From: Deltaproteobacteria bacterium
GTDB lineage: Bacteria; Myxococcota_A; Polyangia; Polyangiales; Polyangiaceae
NCBI GenBank assembly: GCA_003235365.1
Contig: QJWJ01000283.1
Location: 1 to 62,489 of the forward strand
Length of the DNA stretch: 62,489 nucleotides
Direction: 5' to 3'
Below, in pieces: positions 44,691 through 53,224 of the stretch. A program made the translations under genes and the position numbers. A model generated the notes under the pieces. That model worked only from the letters and a program-made list of their open reading frames with translations, did no database searches and was not told the DNA's origin. Every line of letters starts with the position of its first letter. Position 1 is the stretch's first letter.

Positions 44691-47600
44691 ATGACGGTTG
44701 AATTTCAAGTCAAAGGCCGGGTCGTGGAACGAGAGAGCGGGCGCCCCATCGCAGATGTTCGAGTCCGTGCATACGACAAGGATCTGCTGTTCGACGACGT
44801 ACTCGGCGATGCGACGACCAACGATCGAGGCGAGTTCTCCCTGAGCTATTCCAAGAAGGACTTCTCAGAACTGTTTGAGGCCCACCCGGACCTGTACTTC
44901 AAGATCTTTCAGCAAGGCGGGCACAATGCCTTTCATTCCACAGCTGATAGCGTGAAGTGGAATGCCTCCAAGCAGGAAACAGTACAGATCGACATCCCGG
45001 CCCACAAACTCCCGCCCAAGGAAGGACTGAGTGTCGACTTCGTCGACAACCAAGGTAGACGCGTCGAAGCGCTGGAGGCTGGAGAGACGATGCTCGTCCA
45101 GCTCGAGGGCTTGACGCCGAATCGAACCCACCGCTTCAAGCTGATCGACACCAAGACCTCCAAAGAAGTGCTGAGTGTGTCACTAGTGTCCAATCGCTTC
45201 GGGGTTATCGCACCCACGGTGCTGTGGCCCGACGTGGGGATTGGAGTCCCCGAAGCCGGCGGCGCCTATGCCTTCGAGAGCCACACCGAAGCACGCCATG
45301 CCCTGGGTGGTCGCACCTTCGCACTGGAGGTCAACGAAGGAGACAAGACCGTCCGGCGAGGAGCGATTCGGCTGACAGCCAACGCTGAGGCACGCCGACT
45401 ACTCCCGGTGAATACGAAGGGGAGCCTACAACGGGGGCTCTTGCTCGGCAAAGACGAGCTACGCGTGCGCGGGGAAAACTTCCCAGCGGGCGCTCTGGTC
45501 GACGTGTACCTGGTCGCACGCAAAGTGGGGTGGCGCACGGGCGACACCTTCGAGCCAGCCCGGAATACCTGGGGTAAGGAGCTCGCTCAGACCGTCACTC
45601 TCAAAGCCAACCAAACGGAGTTCGACCTCGTGTTGGCTCCGCCGGATGAGCTGCTGGCAGGTAGCTATGATTTGATCGCCCGCGTCACCCAACGCGGCGA
45701 GTACGGCCGAGCCGAACGTGTGATCCGTGATACGGACTTCATCTCCGAACGCTTCACGACCACGTTGGTAGTGCGCGACGACATCTTTCGCTACAAGCCG
45801 ATCCACATGGGTTGCGTGATGGCAATGCACGAGATCGCTGGAAAAATGCTCTGGGGCGTCCCAGAGGAGATCTTGTACACCAACAACTTCCCCAAGGGCA
45901 CCGACGTGTGGGCGGCGCTCGATCCCGCCGGGCTGATGCCGGACGCACTCGGCAAGAAGATCCGCTACTACGTCGTCCAACACAAGACAGCAGCGCAATG
46001 GGGCAGCGACAGCTCGCTGTCTGACGTCACCGGAACGACCACGGAGGTGATCACTTCGCCCAGTTGCGTCAACGCCAACGCCGCGCTGGTATGGTCCAAT
46101 CCCATGACACCTGGTCGCTACGACCTGGTGGTCGACTTCGGCAACAACGATCCAAACCCGACGGGCTATGTCTCGGATAGCTCCTTCGATCCGCCGCTCG
46201 ACATGATCGACGGCTACCTCAACGTCGGCTTCTACGTCACTGATGATCCCTCGGTCGCGGGGTCCTTCGCGGTTGGCAGCACGTCCTACAGTGATCCGGC
46301 TGTGACCATTCCCGCGGTGGGGGTGTGGCATCCAACGTACGGAACATACGGAGACACGCCATCGGGCACGCTATCGCTCCCCATGAACGCGGTGGTGCGT
46401 TACCCGGCCGACGTGGCTGGCGCCAACGTCCCTGTTTCGGCGGCCCAGGCCAACTACCCGCTAGTAGTGATCATGCACGGCATGCACACGACTGCCGACC
46501 CGAGCTACCTCGGGTACAACTACTTGCTCGACCACTTGGCAAGCCATGGCTTCATCGCCGTGAGTATCGATTGCAACGCCGTGAACGCCATCCAAGGCAT
46601 GCAGGACACGCGCGCCCACGCGATCCTCGAACACCTGGCGCTGTTGAACGCAAAGAACGCGACGCCCGGCCTGTTTCAGTCGAAGATCGACATGACTCGA
46701 ATCGGCATTATGGGCCACTCTCGCGGTGGAGATGGCGTCGTTCAGGCGGAGGTGCTCAATCAGTCACTGGGACTCGGCTGGAACATTCAGGCAGTGGTGT
46801 CGTTGGCACCCACGGACTTCAGCGGCACGAGCCCCTCGCCCCTGGCACTGAACACCTCGAAGTTCTTGTGCCTCTACGGCGCCAACGACGGTGACGTCTG
46901 GGGCGGTACCAACCCGGGTACTCAGTACACGGGAACGGGCTTTCGATTCTACGACCGCGCGACGGTCGAAAAGTCGATGATCTTCATGTACGGCGCCACC
47001 CACAACCGCTTCAACACAGAGTGGGGCACGGAAGGCAAGGTCGACACCACGTCCGCCAAGGTCCTCTCGACGAGCCAGCACCATCACCTGCTCAACGGCT
47101 ACATGACGGCCTTCATGCAAGTTCACCTACAAAATCGTGGCGAGCAGCTCGCCTACTTCACCGGTGAGCTGAAGATCCCTCAAGTCTCGATTGTGAACGT
47201 TCATGCTCAATACTTGCCCCAGTCGCGCCTCGAGCTGGACCACTTCGAAACCGCGCCCGCAATCGGGCAGAACAGCCTGGGCGGCACGGTGACTCATGCC
47301 AACCTGGACGGCGCGCCGCAAGAGGGTCAACTCACGAGCATCGACGGGTTCTCCCCTCACCAAACCCGCGGGCTCCGAGTGCGCTGGAACTCGACGACAG
47401 CAGTCTACGAAAGCGAAATCCCCGTGGGCGGCCAACGTGATGTCACCAGTTGGGAGCACCTGAGCTTCCGAGTCACCCAGAAGGTGGGCTCGGCCTCCAA
47501 CCCCGCAAACCAGAAGCGCGACTTCCGTGTACGGCTCACGACCGCAGGTGGCGGCAACTCACGCGCGGTCCGCGCCGGCTACTTCGGGGAGATTCCACCG

Positions 47601-47816
47601 CCTTACCACCCGGAATACACGGCCCTTTACAACGGCTCGGAGGGTCCCAATACGAAGTCGGCCATGAAAACGGTTCGCATCCCGTTGTACGCGTGGACGA
47701 TCAAGTGCCTATCCGTGCCGCAGGTCGACCTCAGCAACGTCGAGTCCGTGACCTTCGAGTTTGACTACGACCCAACTGGCGAGCTCGAAATCGACAACAT
47801 CGCATTCAGCGCGTGA
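44691..47816 (+). CDS. Large non-secreted multidomain alpha/beta-hydrolase (transthyretin/Ig-like N-terminus, jelly-roll C-terminus)
   Basis: 1041 residues from ATG 44691, chosen over 44685 because GGGAGG is then 6 bases away. No signal peptide. Residues 1-75 resemble a carboxypeptidase-regulatory/transthyretin-like domain (VKGRVVERESGRPIADVRVR, DRGEFSLSY). One or more Ig/TIG-like modules follow to about 570 (KDELRVRGENFPAGALVDVY). The hydrolase occupies about 580-830: oxyanion region LVVIMHGMHTTADPSYLGYN, nucleophile GHSRGGDG, acid LCLYGANDGDVWGG and base YGATHNRFN, as in chlorophyllase/cutinase/PAF-acetylhydrolase-like enzymes. The last 180 residues look like a jelly roll. Absence of an export signal on such a surface-style architecture is odd. 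A 121-residue gene follows 16 bases later. Confidence 0.85.
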   Translation: MTVEFQVKGRVVERESGRPIADVRVRAYDKDLLFDDVLGDATTNDRGEFSLSYSKKDFSELFEAHPDLYFKIFQQGGHNAFHSTADSVKWNASKQETVQIDIPAHKLPPKEGLSVDFVDNQGRRVEALEAGETMLVQLEGLTPNRTHRFKLIDTKTSKEVLSVSLVSNRFGVIAPTVLWPDVGIGVPEAGGAYAFESHTEARHALGGRTFALEVNEGDKTVRRGAIRLTANAEARRLLPVNTKGSLQRGLLLGKDELRVRGENFPAGALVDVYLVARKVGWRTGDTFEPARNTWGKELAQTVTLKANQTEFDLVLAPPDELLAGSYDLIARVTQRGEYGRAERVIRDTDFISERFTTTLVVRDDIFRYKPIHMGCVMAMHEIAGKMLWGVPEEILYTNNFPKGTDVWAALDPAGLMPDALGKKIRYYVVQHKTAAQWGSDSSLSDVTGTTTEVITSPSCVNANAALVWSNPMTPGRYDLVVDFGNNDPNPTGYVSDSSFDPPLDMIDGYLNVGFYVTDDPSVAGSFAVGSTSYSDPAVTIPAVGVWHPTYGTYGDTPSGTLSLPMNAVVRYPADVAGANVPVSAAQANYPLVVIMHGMHTTADPSYLGYNYLLDHLASHGFIAVSIDCNAVNAIQGMQDTRAHAILEHLALLNAKNATPGLFQSKIDMTRIGIMGHSRGGDGVVQAEVLNQSLGLGWNIQAVVSLAPTDFSGTSPSPLALNTSKFLCLYGANDGDVWGGTNPGTQYTGTGFRFYDRATVEKSMIFMYGATHNRFNTEWGTEGKVDTTSAKVLSTSQHHHLLNGYMTAFMQVHLQNRGEQLAYFTGELKIPQVSIVNVHAQYLPQSRLELDHFETAPAIGQNSLGGTVTHANLDGAPQEGQLTSIDGFSPHQTRGLRVRWNSTTAVYESEIPVGGQRDVTSWEHLSFRVTQKVGSASNPANQKRDFRVRLTTAGGGNSRAVRAGYFGEIPPPYHPEYTALYNGSEGPNTKSAMKTVRIPLYAWTIKCLSVPQVDLSNVESVTFEFDYDPTGELEIDNIAFSA

Positions 47817-47832
47817 GAGCAGGAGAAGTTCG

Positions 47833-48198
47833 ATGGCACAGATCAGAATCAGTGATACGACCCGCAGCTCGCGCTGCGAACAAATCCAGCTACACGACTA
47901 TCAAATGGAGGAGGTCGTGCTCCCCCCGACGGCGAAAGCTGCCGGGCGCCGCGCCATTCGGTTCTTGATTCGCGGCGAGAACCTCAAAGCCGTCGCACAG
48001 CCCTTGTTGGTCTTCATCGGCAAAGAGCCGCTGCGCTATCTTCGCATTGCACCGGACGAACGCAGCGTGGAAGGCCTGCTACTCGGCGAACCACCCCAGG
48101 GCGCTCACGTAGACGTTCACCTCGGCGATCAGGATGCCGCACGACATCCCGAGGCCGTAGACCCCAAGCGGGTCAAACGCATCGACGCGCCGGATTGA
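47833..48198 (+). CDS. Small Ig/TIG-like partner protein of the hydrolase
   Basis: 121 residues from ATG 47833, with AGGAG 7 bases upstream, 16 bases after the hydrolase stop. It has no signal peptide. RAIRFLIRGENLKAVAQPLL, then FIGKEPLRYLRIAPDERSVE resembles an IPT/TIG-type Ig fold and echoes the LRVRGENFPAGALVDVYLV module of the hydrolase upstream. It may act as a chaperone, adaptor or delivery cap for it. No named family recognised. A strong hairpin follows. Confidence 0.75.
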   Translation: MAQIRISDTTRSSRCEQIQLHDYQMEEVVLPPTAKAAGRRAIRFLIRGENLKAVAQPLLVFIGKEPLRYLRIAPDERSVEGLLLGEPPQGAHVDVHLGDQDAARHPEAVDPKRVKRIDAPD

Positions 48199-48207
48199 CG
48201 GTCCACA

Positions 48208-48240
48208 CGTTTGGGGGCGTCTCATTGGCGCCCCCAAACG
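48208..48240 (+). terminator. Perfect 12-bp hairpin ending the hydrolase operon
   Basis: CGTTTGGGGGCG and CGCCCCCAAACG form a perfect stem with a 9-base loop, starting 9 bases after the stop codon. There is no T-tract, but the stem is strong and well placed. Confidence 0.75.
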
Positions 48241-48471
48241 AACCGTGTCAGCGCACTGCCGGGCAACGGTGAGCAGCCAACGCGAACCGCCAGTTCTACT
48301 CGACGCGGAAGCTTCGGCGCCGCTGTGCGCTCTCTGCCTCGTCGGCGTCCTTGCCCACGAGAATCGTGTACTCGCCAGGGTCGATCACCCAATGCCCATC
48401 CTCCGCTGGCAGAAGGCGATACTCGACAACGCCGAGGCGGCTTTCCCGACGACCTCGAACGCGTCCAAACC

Positions 48472-48735
48472 CTCGAGTCGCGAAGCCAAACTGGACGCGA
48501 AGATCGCCGAGCTCGAAGCGCGTGTCGCCAAGAAGGACAACGTCATCGCGATCATCTCCCAGGAGCACATCGAGCTAGAAAAAGAGCTTGGGGAGCTCTG
48601 ACTGCCCGCTGGGTTCCCCACGATACGCGTGACGAACTCGTCGACTTCGTGCGGCGTTGGTCGGAGCTGACCGAGCTGACCAAGGTCGCTCTCGTTGGCT
48701 GGATTGGTGTCGTGCGCGGCAAGTTCTTCGACTGC
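48472..48735 (+). mobile_element. IS3-family transposase remnants (OrfA end and OrfB start)
   Basis: The first frame ends AKLDAKIAELEARVAKKDNV, then EHIELEKELGEL-stop at 48601, like an IS3 OrfA leucine-zipper tail. From 48598 another frame reads ARWVPHDTRDELVDFVRRWS, then GWIGVVRGKFFDC, the usual start of the downstream transposase. The match ends at 48735; the following 32 residues to 48831 are unrelated. The DDE core is gone. Confidence 0.6.
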
Positions 48736-48921
48736 CTCATGGCCAACTTCGGTGACGATTTCATCAAGGCGCACTACAAGAGCAATACCGGCATCGTGGA
48801 GTTGAGGATGGACAAGTTCAAGTCGGCCTGAGGCGAGCGTCTCATCTCCCGAGCGGGCATCGCACTGCGTGCGCCGGCCTTCGCGGAGCATGACTTCCCG
48901 ACCTGGCGTCTCATGGCGGGT

Positions 48922-50430
48922 TCATGGCGCGCAGTCGTTGGCCGAGCCGCCCTTGACCCCTGCGCAGTCCTCGACCCACTGTTGGAAGCACAGCAGCGCA
49001 GCCGTATTCTCGCAGTCCTGCTCCGCGCAGGCGCTCGACCAAGAGTCCGTCGTGGCGTAGTCTCCCAATCTTGCCCAGCTGACCGCAGTCGAGGTCCAGT
49101 CCGTACACGAACTATCTTCGCCGGTCATCGTGCCGTCATCGTCCGTGTTGCTCCAGGCGACGGCGTGCCCCCAGTTCGTGTAGCAGGCGTGCGTGGGGGG
49201 CGCGGGGGCACCATTCTTCTCGGTAACGTTGATGGGAGCCTCGAGCTCTTCGTACCAATTCGTGAGGGCCCCCCAGTTTTTCGCAATGACGGTGCCGTTC
49301 ACCAGTGCGTAGGGAACTCCGGCTTTCGCGAAGCGGGTGGCCGGGGAGTTGCCCTGACTGTCGGACAGCCAAGCCTTGTAGGTGCCCGGCAAGCCGGCGT
49401 CTTCTGCCAGCGCTTGACACTTCGCATCCGCTCCATCGAGCCCACCGAGGTCACCGGTGTAGTTGACACTGGACACGAACACGCGCTGGGGATCCTTGCT
49501 GGCGCACTGCGCGTCTTGCACCCACTTGCCAGAAACGCAGGAGCGCGTGTGGAAGGCTTTGCCCGTCGTGCCACATGCCTTGTCGGTGATCTCGATGTTT
49601 CCGTTCTTGCAGATGTCGGTGCCGGTGCACTTGACCGCCTCGTCCCAGAGTCCTGCAGAGCACTCGTCGATGTAGAACCCTTCGTCGTTCAAGCCGCACG
49701 TGTATTCGGTCGTCCGCGTGAGGCCTTCTTCACAGAATACGTCACCGACGCAGATGTCCTTCACATCCCTCCATCGGTCGACGCCCTCCTCGTCCTTGTC
49801 GCAAACCTTGACGAGAACGCCTTCGTTCTTGTAGCCGCACTTCGTGTCGCTCAGACCGTAGTCCAAGTAAGGAGAGCAAGTTGTGTCCTCGGAGTACCAG
49901 CAGTAGTCGGCCTCGACGCCGTTCACCCTCTTCCACTCGCCGCGAACGCACTGCTCCAAGCACTGGCTCTGGCTGTCGACGCGATAATACCCAACAGAGC
50001 AGGACGCAACCGAGCCCCCGTCCTGAGTGCCACCCGACGACTGAGTGCCACCCGACGACTGAGTGCCACCCGACGACTGAGTGCCACCCGACGACTGAGT
50101 GCCACCCGACGACTGAGTGCCACCCGACGACTGACCCGACGACTGAGTGCCACCCGACGACTGAGTGCCACCCGACGACTGAGTGCCACCCGACGACTGA
50201 GACGCGCCACCGTCGGACGACTGAGACGCGCCACCGTCGGACGACTGAGACGCCCCACCGTCGGACGACTGAGACGCCCCACCGTCGGAGCTGGAACTGC
50301 ACGCAGACGCGACCGTCAAGAGTGCGACGGCGCCGACCACACGCGTGCGAAACTCCCACGAACGACGGGTGAACCCGAAATTGAAAGAATGGTGAACGGA
50401 ACGCGGCTGAACAAGGAATGCAGAGGGCAT
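48922..50430 (-). CDS. DUF1554 surface lipoprotein with low-complexity repeats
   Basis: 502 residues from ATG 50430. A long signal peptide has lipobox TVASAC (Cys about 44). Repeats of SSDGGASQ and SSGGTQ cover residues 47-136. A Cys-rich middle (about 140-320) has CVRGEWKRVNG-like units, each with Cys about every 10 residues. The C-terminal 160 residues are a DUF1554 domain, an endostatin/lectin-like fold: RVFVSSVNYTGDLGGLDGAD, then GLPGTYKAWLSDSQGNSPAT and a Cys-closed end (AALLCFQQW). Such proteins occur on the surface of Leptospira and myxobacteria and may bind polymers or host/prey surfaces. Repeat number probably varies between strains. Confidence 0.87.
   Translation of the reverse strand: MPSAFLVQPRSVHHSFNFGFTRRSWEFRTRVVGAVALLTVASACSSSSDGGASQSSDGGASQSSDGGASQSSDGGASQSSGGTQSSGGTQSSGGTQSSGQSSGGTQSSGGTQSSGGTQSSGGTQSSGGTQSSGGTQDGGSVASCSVGYYRVDSQSQCLEQCVRGEWKRVNGVEADYCWYSEDTTCSPYLDYGLSDTKCGYKNEGVLVKVCDKDEEGVDRWRDVKDICVGDVFCEEGLTRTTEYTCGLNDEGFYIDECSAGLWDEAVKCTGTDICKNGNIEITDKACGTTGKAFHTRSCVSGKWVQDAQCASKDPQRVFVSSVNYTGDLGGLDGADAKCQALAEDAGLPGTYKAWLSDSQGNSPATRFAKAGVPYALVNGTVIAKNWGALTNWYEELEAPINVTEKNGAPAPPTHACYTNWGHAVAWSNTDDDGTMTGEDSSCTDWTSTAVSWARLGDYATTDSWSSACAEQDCENTAALLCFQQWVEDCAGVKGGSANDCAP
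50023..50292. repeat. Minisatellite inside the DUF1554 lipoprotein gene
   Basis: Four 24-base units (SSDGGASQ) followed by nine 18-base units (plus-strand GTGCCACCCGACGACTGA, encoding SSGGTQ) and one shortened 12-base unit (SSGQ). All are multiples of three, so changes in copy number would alter stalk length without breaking the frame. Confidence 0.9.
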
Positions 50431-50567
50431 GATATTCTGAGCTCGGATTTCGTGGCCTTGGGGGCCAAGCTTGGGGAGAGGAAGAACGGAGCGGACTGCG
50501 CGGAGTCGGAAGCGGGGACGTGGTCGTTGGGGCCAGGCTGGCGCGACGCGGTGGAATGCCGGGCGCG

Positions 50568-51050
50568 TCACAGGATCGGCGGTCCGACGATCTTGCCTTG
50601 GTGCCCCCAGATTTCGGCGATCCGCTCGATGTCGGGTGGGCCACAAAGGGCGTTCATGTACACCGCCTGGTCGTGCAGGGGCTGCTCGATGCCGCCGGGC
50701 GCGGCGATGCCGAGCATCTTGAGCGGCGCGCCCGACAGGTTCGAAAACGCATGGGGCGTGCCCCGGGGGATCCACGTAAGCCCACCAGCCGCGACCTCGA
50801 GCTTCTCATCGCCGACGATCAGCGTGAGAGGCCCCCCTTCGAGGACCATGATGATCTCGTCCGTCCCGGGGTGGGTGTGTAGCGGCGGCCCTCCGGGCCC
50901 GTCGAGTTGCTGCTCCACGACAGTCATGGCTCCCGCCGTGTCCAACGCGCCGAGTAGCAAGCGCATGGGCCCTCCAACGGAGGCGATGGGACGTCGTGTC
51001 TCTTGCGGGCCGAGGTGAAACGGGATGGCGAGATTCTGGTGGGATGGCAT
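50568..51050 (-). CDS. Cupin-domain protein
   Basis: 160 residues from ATG 51050, with GGAAG upstream. A single conserved-barrel (cupin_2) domain. The metal ligands are visible in PPLHTHPGTDEIIMVLEG (two His and Glu), and a later His lies in PRGTPHAFSNLS. Small cupins of this sort act as dioxygenases, isomerases or metabolite sensors. It faces away from the two FMN-split-barrel genes, with 171 bases between starts that probably contain a shared control region. Specific reaction not predictable. Confidence 0.9.
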   Translation of the reverse strand: MPSHQNLAIPFHLGPQETRRPIASVGGPMRLLLGALDTAGAMTVVEQQLDGPGGPPLHTHPGTDEIIMVLEGGPLTLIVGDEKLEVAAGGLTWIPRGTPHAFSNLSGAPLKMLGIAAPGGIEQPLHDQAVYMNALCGPPDIERIAEIWGHQGKIVGPPIL

Positions 51051-51221
51051 CGGGGTCTTCCTTTCTTCGCCGAAAGTGCGGCGAAACTCGTCCATCAGCC
51101 TACGCGTGGGCCCCGTGCTGCGTTCTTCAATGGTCCTTCGCTTCTTCTGAAACGATCCTTAAGTGGGAGCACGAGGGTCCGGACGCCGCCTTCTGCCGTG
51201 GCGATCGGGCATACTGTGACG

Positions 51222-51683
51222 ATGGCATCCATGGACCCGGAGCTCGCGCGCTTCATCCAGAGCGGACTGGTCGTCCTCGTCGCGTCGAGAAACGCAGTGC
51301 AACATCCGGCCGTGACGCGTGGCTGGGGGCCTCGCGTCGGACCCCGCTTCGACGAGATCTGGGTGAGTGTGCCGCGGAACTCCTCGGCGCGGACACTCTC
51401 GGACGCGGAAGAGAACGGGCAGCTCGCGGTGTCCTTCGGCCACCCGATGACGCTCCGAGCCGTCCAGCTCAAGGGCCACTGCGCGAAGGTGCGGGACGCG
51501 GACACCGAGGCACTGGAGCGCGCCGCGCAGCACTTCGTTCTCTTCGCTTCGTCCTCCGAGCGCTTCGGCGTCCCTCGCGCGGTCACTGAGCGGCTCTTCT
51601 CCACCGACCTCGTGACACTGTCGATGCGGGTCGAGGAAATCTACGAGCAAACTCCGGGTACCGGGGCGGGGCGGCACCTGTGA
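51222..51683 (+). CDS. Pyridoxamine 5'-phosphate oxidase-like (FMN split-barrel) protein
   Basis: 153 residues from ATG 51222. The sequence fits the small FMN-binding split-barrel fold: an N-terminal helix (LARFIQSGLVVLVASRNA), then core strands DEIWVSVPRNSSARTLSDAE, QLAVSFGHPMTLRAVQLKGH and a C-terminal helical hairpin. Such proteins bind FMN, F420 or heme and act as oxidases, reductases or sensors. Its stop overlaps the start of the next gene (GTGA), which begins with a second domain of the same fold, so the two probably work as a pair. Confidence 0.75.
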   Translation: MASMDPELARFIQSGLVVLVASRNAVQHPAVTRGWGPRVGPRFDEIWVSVPRNSSARTLSDAEENGQLAVSFGHPMTLRAVQLKGHCAKVRDADTEALERAAQHFVLFASSSERFGVPRAVTERLFSTDLVTLSMRVEEIYEQTPGTGAGRHL

Positions 51684-53026
51684 GCCCCTTTGCCGGTCCG
51701 TCCCTTGCGAGCCTCGCGCGGTGTTTCGAAGGGGCGCTGCCCGCGGCGATCACCACCTGCTCTTCGGCGGGGGTACCGAACGTCACCTGGCTCTCGATCG
51801 TGCACCGCGTGGACGACACCCACATCGCCCTTTCGTTCCAGTTCTTCAACAAGACGCGTCGCAACCTGCTCGAGAACCCACGGGCTCAGGTCATGGTCAC
51901 CGCTCCGGACACGGCCCAGCAATACCGCCTCGATGTCACCTATGAACGCGCGGAGCACGAGGGGCCGCTCTTCAACCGCATGGCCGCGCAGCTTGCAGGC
52001 ATCGCGTCGCAGGCCGGCATGACCGACGTGTTCGCCCTGAGGGGCGTCGACATCTACGTCGTCCATGACGTCGAGCCCGTCCCGGGCAACCTGGCCCAGT
52101 CCGCGCCGCTCCCCGAGATCGACCTCGGTCGCATCGAGGCCTTCAGTGCCGCCGTCGCAGAGGCGGCGGATCTCGATGGACTCGTCACGACGACCTTGGA
52201 CCGCCTCGCCGCGCTCTTCGGCTACCATCATTGCTTTTTGCTTGCCGCAGACGACGGCGAGACCTGCCTCTACACGCTTGGGAGTCGGGGGTACGACGCT
52301 TCTGGCATCGGCTCCGACCTTCGCGTCGGGGAAGGCCTCATCGGCGTTGCGGCCCAGACTCGCGTGTCGACGCGTGTCGGGAACGTTGCGCGACAGATGA
52401 CCTATGCGCGCGCGGTGAAGGCGAACACGAGCGAGGCCCTTCACGACGGCGCGCCCGAGATCCCGCTTCCTGGTCTCCCCGGGGTCATGAGCCAGCTCGC
52501 GGTACCCCTCGTGACCGCAGGGCGCCTGGTCGGTGTGCTGTGCCTGCAAAGTGAGACGCCGGGGAGATTCCTCGCCGCAGACGAGCAGGCGCTGACGATC
52601 CTGGGGCGGCAGGTCGCGGCGGCGATGCTCGCTCTCTCCACGGATCCGACCGGCTTGGACGTACCCCGCATAAACGCCAGCGCAGCCCCGGAAGGCACCG
52701 CGGCCCAGGTGCGCCACTACGCCGCAGACGACAGCGTGTTCATCGACGGCGAGTATCTCATCAAGGGGTTGGCGGGGCGGATCCTGTGGCTCCTCCTCGG
52801 TGAGCAGAAGGAGACCGGACGCACCAACTTCTCCAACAAAGGGCTTCGGGTCGATCCGCGGCTCGGCCTGCCGAGCTTCCGCGACAACTTGGAAGCGCGG
52901 CTCCTCCTGCTGCGTCGACGCCTGGAAGAGAACTGCCCGTTCATTCGTCTCACATCGACGGGTCGCGGCACGTTCCGACTTGCGGTGACGCGCGCGGTGA
53001 CCCTCGAGGACATCGACGCGCCGTAA
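51680..53026 (+). CDS. FMN split-barrel - GAF - putative winged-helix regulator
   Basis: 448 residues from GTG 51680, overlapping the previous stop. Residues 1-140 are a PPOX-like split barrel (GALPAAITTCSSAGVPNVTW, ALSFQFFNKTRRNLLENPRA). A GAF domain follows at about 160-325 (YHHCFLLAADDGETCLYTLG, GEGLIGVAAQTRVSTRVGN, VPLVTAGRLVGVLCLQSE). The C-terminal 95 residues (GRILWLLLGEQKETGRTNFS, LEARLLLLRRRLEENCPFIR, STGRGTFRL) resemble the OmpR-type winged helix. Together this suggests a transcription factor sensing a flavin- or redox-linked signal and a small ligand, with the coupled split-barrel protein as partner and the divergent cupin gene as a likely target. DNA binding is inferred, not shown. 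Confidence 0.78.
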   Translation: MSPFAGPSLASLARCFEGALPAAITTCSSAGVPNVTWLSIVHRVDDTHIALSFQFFNKTRRNLLENPRAQVMVTAPDTAQQYRLDVTYERAEHEGPLFNRMAAQLAGIASQAGMTDVFALRGVDIYVVHDVEPVPGNLAQSAPLPEIDLGRIEAFSAAVAEAADLDGLVTTTLDRLAALFGYHHCFLLAADDGETCLYTLGSRGYDASGIGSDLRVGEGLIGVAAQTRVSTRVGNVARQMTYARAVKANTSEALHDGAPEIPLPGLPGVMSQLAVPLVTAGRLVGVLCLQSETPGRFLAADEQALTILGRQVAAAMLALSTDPTGLDVPRINASAAPEGTAAQVRHYAADDSVFIDGEYLIKGLAGRILWLLLGEQKETGRTNFSNKGLRVDPRLGLPSFRDNLEARLLLLRRRLEENCPFIRLTSTGRGTFRLAVTRAVTLEDIDAP

Positions 53027-53224
53027 CATCTGTCGCGCGTGCCGAATCGCGATGCCCGGACACCTCCCACGACCGCTGATACCGCAGTGAGGCTCAGCCG
53101 AGTGCTTGGCATGAGCACGGAGTTTTGGTGTAACCGGTCAGGCCGTGATCTCTAGCGTGCGGTTGGCGGCGCGCCGTAAGGTTGCGACTGTGGGAGGGCC
53201 TGCGGCCTGTGTTCGGGAAGGGCT

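Noticed and set aside
50023..50292. Regular short repeats resembling a CRISPR array
   Set aside because: The units are contiguous 18- and 24-base repeats with no unique spacers, lie inside a coding frame and have no cas genes nearby.
48913..51018. A 701-residue plus-strand frame with repeated SATRRL units
   Set aside because: It is antisense to the DUF1554 lipoprotein and the cupin; the SATRRL repeats are only the complement of the SSGGTQ minisatellite.
51641..53029. A 462-residue minus-strand frame opposite the split-barrel/GAF gene
   Set aside because: The plus strand has recognisable PPOX and GAF segments and a coupled start; the minus strand gives only Arg/Ala-rich filler.
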